Below, piece after piece: positions 1 through 5,143 of a DNA stretch of 5,143 nucleotides. The position numbers and the translations under genes are program-made. Where the stretch lies: positions 1-5,143 of the forward strand of contig JADHUZ010000114.1 in assembly GCA_016784265.1 (NCBI GenBank). Direction: 5' to 3'. Source of the stretch: Fidelibacterota bacterium. Its GTDB lineage: Bacteria; Fidelibacterota; BS150m-G59. The notes below the pieces were generated by a model. That model did not search any database, was not told where the DNA came from, and saw nothing but the letters and a program-made list of their open reading frames with translations. Position 1 is the stretch's first letter. Every line of letters starts with the position of its first letter.

Positions 1-2
1 AT

Positions 3-371
3 TTTGAAGGCGAAATTTTAGGGCTGGCGCAAGGAGAAGTGCTGTGCGATGCAGGTTTTAAACAAAAGAAAGTTCAAATTGTTACGGCAGGAGAAAATTA
101 CATTTTCTCGTGGCAAGATATGAGAAGTAGCGGAAAAACTGAATTGAGCGATATCTATTTTACGGTTTTGTCCAATTTTGTTCCGTTTGAACTGGGCGAT
201 ATCAATGGTGATGGCTCTGTAAATGTGTTGGATGTTTTACGGTTGGTGGCGTTTATTTTGGGTACGGATGAGCCGACAAGCACGGAATTTTTGGCAGGCG
301 ATTGGAACGGCGATGGCAATTTGAATGTGATGGACGTTTTGGGCCTTGTCAATTTCATTCTGAACGGATAA
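3..371 (+). CDS. 3' end of a secreted dockerin-containing protein (5' truncated by window edge)
   Basis: The frame is open from the first full codon at 3 to the TAA at 369-371, giving 122 C-terminal residues; the true start lies upstream. A GTG at 39 is in frame but has no reason to be the start, since coding similarity continues upstream of it. Residues ~31-53 contain a segment with W37, D39, R41 and then SDIY, resembling the 'WxDxR...DIY' beta repeats seen in many secreted bacterial proteins. Residues 65-122 form a type I dockerin with two calcium-loop repeats, and the protein ends immediately after the second. Dockerins bind cohesin domains and so attach enzymes to scaffolds or the cell surface. 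No T9SS sorting domain follows, unlike the next gene. The catalytic or main domain is outside the window, so the overall function is unknown. The stop lies only 10 bases before the M14 gene, which implies co-transcription. Confidence 0.9.
   Translation, partial: FEGEILGLAQGEVLCDAGFKQKKVQIVTAGENYIFSWQDMRSSGKTELSDIYFTVLSNFVPFELGDINGDGSVNVLDVLRLVAFILGTDEPTSTEFLAGDWNGDGNLNVMDVLGLVNFILNG
195..368 (+). other. Type I dockerin module (duplicated Ca-binding F-hand motif)
   Basis: Two copies of the dockerin motif occupy the extreme C-terminus. Copy 1 reads GDINGDGSVNVLDVLRLV and copy 2 reads GDWNGDGNLNVMDVLGLV, about 34 residues apart. In each, Asp/Asn/Asp at loop positions 1, 3 and 5 and Asp at position 12 (D66, N68, D70, D77; D100, N102, D104, D111 of the visible fragment) are the expected calcium ligands, followed by an amphipathic helix ending in an FIL segment. 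The near-identity of the two halves gives the usual internal two-fold symmetry. The positions that usually set cohesin specificity (loop positions 10-11) are V-L in copy 1 and V-M in copy 2. These are hydrophobic rather than the Ser/Thr of the classical Clostridium thermocellum type, so the partner cohesin is probably of a different class (inference). Confidence 0.92.
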
Positions 372-381
372 TTTCCGAAAA

Positions 382-2646
382 ATGACGAAATGTTTTTTTG
401 TTTCAATCTTGCTGTTTTCAGTGGGATTTGGTATTCCGGATTTTTATCATTCGCCGGCGGAAATAACGGCGTTTTTGGATTCTCTGCAAAATGAGCATCC
501 GGATTTTTTGCACGTCAGGACAATTGCCTATTCGGCTGAGGATGGGCTCCCGATTCAACTCGCTGTTCTTTCTGATAATCCGTCTGTTTGGGAAGATGAG
601 CCTTCTGTGTTGTTTCAGGGACAGCATCACGCAGAAGAAATTTATGGTGTCGAATTTTCACTGCATCTCATCGAAGAAATTCTAAATCGCGTCGCGGATG
701 GCGATTATGGTGCACTTGCGTGGATTTATCAACTGCAAATTGTGGTGATTCCGACAAATAATCCTGAGGGTTTGCAGGTGGTTTTCGGATACGAAGAAAA
801 TGATGAATTAATTCAGGACGATTCGTTTCGGAAAAACAAACGAGATGCGAATGAAAACGGGCAATTTGATTGGGATCCGCAGTGGGGCTGGGATATTGAC
901 GGCGTGGATTTGAATCGAAATTACGATTTTCAATGGGCGCATGGATGCGGATTTATGGATGAATGCGGAAATGAGGCTTACGATTATTATCGCGGTGGCG
1001 CACCCTTTTCTGAGCCAGAAATTTCTGTGATGCAAATGTTGTGCGACAGTGTAGATTTTTCCTATTCACTCGCATGGCATTCGAGTCGAACGGGTAATTT
1101 GAGCGAGGGTTTATATTTTTGCTGGAATTATGACAACAAACTTGCGCCAGATTTTGATATTCATTCTGAAATTGCGATGGAAACGGCATCTCAAATAGGC
1201 TCTGCAATTGGCACTGGAACTTATCAGCCATCACCGGCGAGGAAACGCTACGGTAACGCTCACACGTGGCTTTATCGCGAACATCGGGTGGTGCAATTTT
1301 TAATCGAAGCAGGACCGCCGCAGGAAAATCAAATTCAGACGGAAAATTTTGAGTATTTCAAATCATACGAAGAGGAAAATCTCAACGCAGCTTTTTACTT
1401 GATTGACCGAACGCTCGCGAATGATTACGGAAATATTTTATACGGACATGCCACGGATGCCGAAACTGGTGAGCCTTTGCAAGCCAAAATTCAAGTTTTG
1501 GATACGGACACGGAGATTCTAAATTCTTATTTTTGTGAGCCGAATTTTGGGCGATTTCATCGCATTTTGTCGGTTGGAATTCATCAAATTGTAGCAAGTT
1601 GCGAAGGTTATGAGTCGGACACGATAAGTGTTTCCATCGCGCCGGCGACGAAAACGGAAGTCGAGATTTCGCTCCAGCCTAAAAACTGGTTAAATTTGTA
1701 TTTGATGTCAAATGTTGATTCGCTAATTTCAGTTTGGATTGATGGCGAATTTCGATTTGAATTTGCGATAAATGAAACAGTTTCTTTGCCAGAAGGTGAA
1801 TATGAAATGGCGTTTTCAGGTGGCGGCGTTCCAATTTTTAAAATGTGCAATTTGACGAGCGATCAAGAATTGGGACTCTATTGGCAATCGCACTCTGAAA
1901 GTTTGATTGATGATTTTGAAAATGGCGGTGAAAATTGGCAACTTGGAGAATGGTCGATTTTTGCGCCAGAATTATTTGATGGATCAAATTCTTTGCGATT
2001 TGGCGATGCAGATTTTTATTCAAATAATTCCGACGCGATTTGTGAATTAGCAACGCCGCTGAATTTGAGCGATGTAAATCAAGCCGCCATCGAATTTTTG
2101 CAATATGTTCACTTTGAGCCGGAAAATGATTTTGGAACAATCGAAGTTTCGACTGATGGCGAAAATTGGCAAGAGATTGCGCGATTTTCAGGATATTCTG
2201 GTGAATGGCAAAAGCAGATTTGCGATTTGGCGGCATTCTGCGGAAATGAAGAAGTTTCGATACGATTCCGTGCGCAAACGGATGATTCGCTGGATGACTT
2301 GGGCTGGGCAATTGATGATGTTCGGATTTTGGGTTGCTTCGCGGAGACAAACGAAATTGAAAATAATTCCGAATTTTCAATTGAAAATTACAAATTGCAC
2401 AACGCTTGTCCAAATCCGTTTAATCCGAGCACAGTTATAAATTATCAGTTGCCAGTTACAAGTGCTGTGACATTACAAGTTTATAATTTGCAAGGGAAAT
2501 TGGTAGAAACATTAGTAAATAAAATGCAAGTGACTGGCTATTATTCTGTTGATTTTGATGGATCAGATTTTGCGAGTGGCATTTATTTTTATAGATTGGA
2601 AACACCAGAATTTAGCGATGTGAAGAAAATGGTGTTGCTAAAATAA
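382..2646 (+). CDS. Secreted M14-family zinc carboxypeptidase with T9SS C-terminal sorting domain
   Basis: This complete 754-residue protein likely removes C-terminal amino acids from peptides outside the cell. Residues 1-18 look like a signal peptide (short polar start, then a hydrophobic stretch), which supports ATG 382 although no good Shine-Dalgarno precedes it. The M14 catalytic domain spans ~23-341. Zinc ligands are H83 and E86 (QHHAEE) and H233 (LAWHS). R150 (SFRKN) matches Arg127 of carboxypeptidase A, N178-R179 (GVDLNRN) match Asn144-Arg145, and E309 (FLIEAG) is the general base. The key residues are thus present and activity is expected. A substrate tyrosine could be Y281 or Y290. 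Residues ~350-430 resemble a carboxypeptidase-regulatory-like beta domain. Residues ~435-480 may be a PEGA-like fold, and ~508-650 form a jelly-roll domain ending in WAIDDVRIL, as in MAM or immune-inhibitor-A-type proteins. Residues ~669-754 are a T9SS type A sorting domain. Substrate preference cannot be read from the sequence. It lies between a dockerin protein and a C25 peptidase. Confidence 0.95.
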   Translation: MTKCFFVSILLFSVGFGIPDFYHSPAEITAFLDSLQNEHPDFLHVRTIAYSAEDGLPIQLAVLSDNPSVWEDEPSVLFQGQHHAEEIYGVEFSLHLIEEILNRVADGDYGALAWIYQLQIVVIPTNNPEGLQVVFGYEENDELIQDDSFRKNKRDANENGQFDWDPQWGWDIDGVDLNRNYDFQWAHGCGFMDECGNEAYDYYRGGAPFSEPEISVMQMLCDSVDFSYSLAWHSSRTGNLSEGLYFCWNYDNKLAPDFDIHSEIAMETASQIGSAIGTGTYQPSPARKRYGNAHTWLYREHRVVQFLIEAGPPQENQIQTENFEYFKSYEEENLNAAFYLIDRTLANDYGNILYGHATDAETGEPLQAKIQVLDTDTEILNSYFCEPNFGRFHRILSVGIHQIVASCEGYESDTISVSIAPATKTEVEISLQPKNWLNLYLMSNVDSLISVWIDGEFRFEFAINETVSLPEGEYEMAFSGGGVPIFKMCNLTSDQELGLYWQSHSESLIDDFENGGENWQLGEWSIFAPELFDGSNSLRFGDADFYSNNSDAICELATPLNLSDVNQAAIEFLQYVHFEPENDFGTIEVSTDGENWQEIARFSGYSGEWQKQICDLAAFCGNEEVSIRFRAQTDDSLDDLGWAIDDVRILGCFAETNEIENNSEFSIENYKLHNACPNPFNPSTVINYQLPVTSAVTLQVYNLQGKLVETLVNKMQVTGYYSVDFDGSDFASGIYFYRLETPEFSDVKKMVLLK
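844..876 (+). other. Possible calcium-binding loop inserted in the M14 domain
   Basis: Residues 155-165 of the M14 protein (D155, N157, N159, G160, D163, D165) follow a DxNxNGxxDxD spacing like EF-hand or thrombospondin type 3 calcium loops. The loop sits between the substrate-binding R150 and the GVDLNRN motif. Some secreted M14 enzymes, such as carboxypeptidase T, are stabilised by calcium, so a structural role is plausible. This is a motif-level reading only. Confidence 0.4.
2389..2643 (+). other. T9SS type A C-terminal sorting domain (Por secretion signal)
   Basis: Residues 670-754 of the M14 protein carry the hallmark order of this domain: ACPNPFNPST near the start, then beta strands with VTLQVYNLQGKLV, a central GYYSVDFDGSD turn, ASGIYFYRL, and a C-terminal KKMVLLK. 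Such domains direct proteins through the type IX outer-membrane translocon and are commonly removed or used for surface attachment. This predicts that the host encodes Por/Spr/Gld T9SS components elsewhere. The stretch also uses different threonine codons from the rest of the gene (see findings). Confidence 0.93.
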
Positions 2647-2660
2647 CCGTTTTTCAAACA

Positions 2661-2666
2661 AAAGGA
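2661..2666 (+). promoter_or_regulatory. Candidate ribosome binding site for the C25 peptidase gene
   Basis: AAAGGA lies 12 bases before ATG 2679, in the 32-base gap after the M14 stop. It is the only purine-rich Shine-Dalgarno-like string in the gap, and the spacing is longer than the usual 5-9 bases, so it may be weak. No equivalent precedes the M14 start at 382, where an A-rich run (GAAAAATG) abuts the codon. This fits the weak Shine-Dalgarno use known from Bacteroidota-related bacteria. Confidence 0.35.
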
Positions 2667-2678
2667 TAACAATTCACT

Positions 2679-5143
2679 ATGAAGAAAACTGTCTTAATCT
2701 TTGTTTTTTCCTGTTTTTTGTGGGGGGAAATGGAGATAATCTCACAAACCGAAAATTCCACAAGTTGGCGAATTGAGCAGACTCAGCAGGAGAGTATTGT
2801 CCGGATTCCAGCCGATTGGGTATTTTCCCATTCTGGTATCGAACAAAACGCAGAAACAGTGCAAATTGCTGGCACAACTTGGAATCTGATTTCCATTCGT
2901 TCCGACAATGCGATTGATTGTCATTTGGTGGCGACCTCAAAAATTCCAATTGGACAGGCGATGTTTTCGGTGATGAATTCGGATGGAATTTTGCCGCGTA
3001 ATTCATTTGAAATTGAGACACATCCGGGCGATATTTTGGTAATTGCGCCGGATGATTATGTTGACCTTCTCAATGAAAAATGGGTTCCGTGGAAAGAACA
3101 AATGGGCTATTCTGTAACGATTTCTCCGATTTCGCAAATTGGTTCTTATCTTGAATATTCCGATTTGAAATCTCACATCCAAAATATCTGGAACAACGAT
3201 GGTGAAACCATTGATTACATCGTTTTGGTTGGCGATGTGAGCAATGATGACGATGGAATCCCAGGTTATTATTACGGTGCAGATAATGATGTTTCCGATT
3301 TGCCATACACTTTGCTCGATGGTGACGATTTTTTCCCCGAATGTTTTATCGGGCGTTTGCCTGTGGATTCTTCGTCTGATCTTGAAACAATGATTGACAA
3401 GATTGTTTATTATGAAAAAGAGATTTCTGTCGCAGGTTCTTCTTATCTGCAGAACGCTATGGTCGTTGCGGGAAATTATAGCGATACGCCGCCATATCCG
3501 GTTACGCCTGTGCAGCTTTCGCAGTGGCTGGCGGAATTTTTGGATGTTCATAATTTTGAAAACATCTATGAACTTTATTGGGACGAAGATTTTGATTTCA
3601 ATGCGTCAACACAGGACATAATTGAAAAGATAAATTCCGGCGTTGGCTGGGTAAATTATCGAGGTTGGGCAGATGCAAATGGCTGGCATCGTCCTGAATT
3701 TCACGTCGAAGATTTTGCAAATCCCGGCGATTTATCCAATGTGTATAAACTTCCAATCGTAACGAGCATCGTCTGCAATTCGGGAGACTTTGCAAATACT
3801 GTGGATCCATGTTTCGGGGAAAAAATTGTATTGTTGAAAAGCGGATCTCTTCCGACAGGCGCGGTGGCGTTTTTGGGCGCATCGAATTTGCACACAAACA
3901 CAAAGCATAACAATGCTATTGCTTCGGGTCTGTATTGGAGCGTTTTTGAGGATGATGTAGTGCATTTTGGCGCGGCGACGCTGGCGGCGAAATATAATCT
4001 CTACAATCATTTTCCACTCGCTCTGGAAGATGATGGGCGTGTGGAATTTTATTTTCATGTTTACAATATCCTCGGCGATCCGACCTTGCTTTTGCGTCGT
4101 GGTGTGCCAACTGAATTTAGCGTTGATGCACCAACGGAAATTATCAATGGACAAACAGAATTATCTGTTTTGGTTAGTGGAAATGCAATGGAAAGTGCAC
4201 ATGTTTCGGCGATTGCAGATGGATTTTCTGTATCCGATTTGACCGATGAAAATGGATTTGTTCAGCTACTATTGGATGAAAATTTTGATATCGATGAAAA
4301 AATTACGCTGACGGTTTGGAAAGCAGATTTCATTCCATATCAAACGGAAATTTCGGTGAGTAGCGAATCATTTGGTGTGCCGAATGCGATTGAAATTTTG
4401 GACGAAAATGGCAGATTAAATCCAGGCGATGTGGCGAATATTTCGATTGAGTTTTTAGCAGGTGAAACGGCGACAAGTTATGAAATCACGGTCGAAAGTT
4501 ATTGGGCAGAATTTGCTGGCGAAACAGTGGAAATCGGTGCAGGCGAGACCGTTGTGGAATTGAGTGAATCGATTTATGTGGATTCCGATGCGCCGAATGG
4601 TAGTGAAGTGTTATTTCATTTTGCCCAAATTGGTGGTTATTTTGAATTTACAAAACGCATTTTCATTTCGGATTTTGCGTTTGAGGTGAGTGCAATTTTG
4701 GGCTCGCTTTTACCAAATGGCTCAGCGAATTTGAGTTTTGAATTGAACAGCGGAAGTGATGAGCCGATTGAAAATGCGATGATAGAATTTACCGATTTCA
4801 CAAGCGGAATTAAATTGCATTATCCAGGTGGTGCGATTACGATTGACGAAATGACGACGATAGAAGTTTCAGCGTCGGCATCGAATTCTAATTTTGGTGG
4901 CCAGCGATGTGCAGGGTCTTTGAATTTGGTAATGCCTGAAAAGACAATTTCTGCTGATTTTGAATTTGAATTGGGCGGAATTTCTGCAAATTCGCCGACA
5001 GCAGGTGATGAATATGGCTATTTTGTTTTCGATTCGGGCGATACGAGTTGGGATCAAGCGCCGAGTTACAATTGGCGGGAAATTTCAGGAACAATTTACG
5101 AAATGGGTGATGATGTGAGCATGGTTTTGCAGATGCCGTTTCC
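2679..5143 (+). CDS. C25 (gingipain-like) secreted cysteine peptidase, 3' truncated by window edge
   Basis: The frame runs open from ATG 2679 to the window end, giving 821 residues with no stop. MKKTVLIFVFSCFLWG is a good signal peptide, favouring this start over the in-frame Met18. Residues ~20-115 look like a propeptide. The catalytic domain spans ~117-473, opening with DILVIAPDDY. YIVLVGDV (180-187), SDLPYTLLDGDDFF (206-219), FIGRLPV (223-229) and YNILGDPTLLLR (462-473) align well with gingipain R as I recall it. The nucleophile matches C366 in VCNSGDF (codon 3774-3776). The usual catalytic GHG is replaced by GWA (329-331), with H337 seven residues after W330. VPTEFSVDAPTEI (477-489) opens the Ig-like domain that follows the catalytic domain in gingipains. 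Two further beta modules (~563-664 and ~666-766) follow, then a YGYFVFDSGDT module from ~767. The family name is secure. Proteolytic activity is likely but not proven, because of the His change. A T9SS sorting domain is expected beyond the window. Confidence 0.92.
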   Translation, partial: MKKTVLIFVFSCFLWGEMEIISQTENSTSWRIEQTQQESIVRIPADWVFSHSGIEQNAETVQIAGTTWNLISIRSDNAIDCHLVATSKIPIGQAMFSVMNSDGILPRNSFEIETHPGDILVIAPDDYVDLLNEKWVPWKEQMGYSVTISPISQIGSYLEYSDLKSHIQNIWNNDGETIDYIVLVGDVSNDDDGIPGYYYGADNDVSDLPYTLLDGDDFFPECFIGRLPVDSSSDLETMIDKIVYYEKEISVAGSSYLQNAMVVAGNYSDTPPYPVTPVQLSQWLAEFLDVHNFENIYELYWDEDFDFNASTQDIIEKINSGVGWVNYRGWADANGWHRPEFHVEDFANPGDLSNVYKLPIVTSIVCNSGDFANTVDPCFGEKIVLLKSGSLPTGAVAFLGASNLHTNTKHNNAIASGLYWSVFEDDVVHFGAATLAAKYNLYNHFPLALEDDGRVEFYFHVYNILGDPTLLLRRGVPTEFSVDAPTEIINGQTELSVLVSGNAMESAHVSAIADGFSVSDLTDENGFVQLLLDENFDIDEKITLTVWKADFIPYQTEISVSSESFGVPNAIEILDENGRLNPGDVANISIEFLAGETATSYEITVESYWAEFAGETVEIGAGETVVELSESIYVDSDAPNGSEVLFHFAQIGGYFEFTKRIFISDFAFEVSAILGSLLPNGSANLSFELNSGSDEPIENAMIEFTDFTSGIKLHYPGGAITIDEMTTIEVSASASNSNFGGQRCAGSLNLVMPEKTISADFEFELGGISANSPTAGDEYGYFVFDSGDTSWDQAPSYNWREISGTIYEMGDDVSMVLQMPF
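3654..3785 (+). other. Variant C25 active-site segment (GHG replaced by GWADANGWH; Cys retained)
   Basis: Residues 326-369 of the C25 protein run from NYRGWADANGWH through KLPIVTSIVC to NSGDF. In gingipain R the same stretch has NYTGHGSETAW, NQLPFIFDVAC and VNGDF, with catalytic His211 and Cys244 (recalled, not searched). Aligned without gaps from NY onwards, His211 falls on W330, the conserved Trp on W336, and an extra His (H337, codon 3687-3689) follows it. Cys244 falls on C366. I also recall similar GWGDANGWH-type sequences in other FCB metagenome proteins, so this looks like a subfamily trait and not a local mutation. Confidence 0.75.

Noticed and set aside
365..377. Small inverted repeat CGGA-TAATT-TCCG spanning the stop codon of the dockerin gene.
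   Set aside because: The stem is four pairs with no following T-run, so it is too weak for a terminator. It might mildly affect translation of the next gene, but nothing supports that.
1838..2413. Long open frame on the minus strand within the M14 gene.
   Set aside because: Its translation is low-complexity (rich in His, Arg, Asn, Gln) as expected from the antisense of this AT-rich coding sequence, and the + strand frame has clear domains.
2664..2677. GGATAACAATTCAC resembles part of the E. coli lac operator (GGATAACAATTTCAC).
   Set aside because: Only half of the palindrome is present, the rest of the operator is absent, and the surrounding sequence is native intergenic and coding DNA. A chance AT-rich match is the simplest reading.
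2647..2678. Terminator or promoter in the gap between the M14 and C25 genes.
   Set aside because: Only a trivial GTTT/AAAC pairing exists, and no Bacteroidota-type TAnnTTTG element is visible. Read-through from upstream is more likely.
2679..2726. Possible lipoprotein signal at Cys12 of the C25 protein (VFSC).
   Set aside because: The hydrophobic stretch before the Cys is short, Phe at -2 is unusual for a lipobox, and hydrophobic residues continue after it. An ordinary type I signal peptide fits better.
3003..3551. Long open frame on the minus strand within the C25 gene.
   Set aside because: It lies opposite well-conserved C25 catalytic-domain sequence, and its Ile/Arg/Asn-rich translation shows no recognisable motif.

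Overview
The window is a compact, one-directional run of three large genes for secreted proteins on the + strand, with no RNA genes, mobile elements or CRISPR. It suggests an anaerobic or particle-associated member of the FCB (Fibrobacterota-Chlorobiota-Bacteroidota) superphylum. Three things point there: a type IX secretion (T9SS) type A C-terminal sorting domain on the M14 peptidase, a gingipain-family (C25) peptidase with a variant active-site segment, and a dockerin module on the first protein. From memory, this combination fits uncultured lineages such as Cloacimonadota, Marinimicrobia or KSB1-like bacteria. The exact phylum cannot be fixed from this sequence. Base composition is AT-rich and the reading frames are nearly contiguous.

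Layout. (1) Positions 3-371 hold the last 122 codons of a gene whose start lies upstream. Its product ends in a duplicated calcium-binding dockerin module. (2) Ten bases later, 382-2646 encodes a complete 754-residue M14 zinc carboxypeptidase. It has a signal peptide, a carboxypeptidase-regulatory-like beta domain, a jelly-roll domain and a T9SS sorting domain. (3) After a 32-base gap, 2679 to the window end encodes at least 821 residues of a C25 (gingipain-like) peptidase with several beta-sandwich modules. Its C-terminus is beyond the window, and I derived this frame by direct translation.

The spacing (10 and 32 bases), the shared strand and the lack of a convincing terminator between genes suggest one transcript. 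The products look like an extracellular protein-degrading set. An endopeptidase-like C25 enzyme would cut proteins, an M14 exopeptidase would trim C-terminal residues, and a dockerin-tagged protein may be held on a cohesin-bearing scaffold or surface. This division of labour is inferred.

The most notable points are these. The C25 protein keeps the nucleophilic Cys but replaces the canonical catalytic GHG segment with GWA. The dockerin and T9SS targeting systems sit side by side in one apparent operon. Threonine codon use shifts sharply at the T9SS sorting domain of the M14 gene, which may indicate a modular or recombined cassette. I did not find clear evidence of a wholly new biological system.
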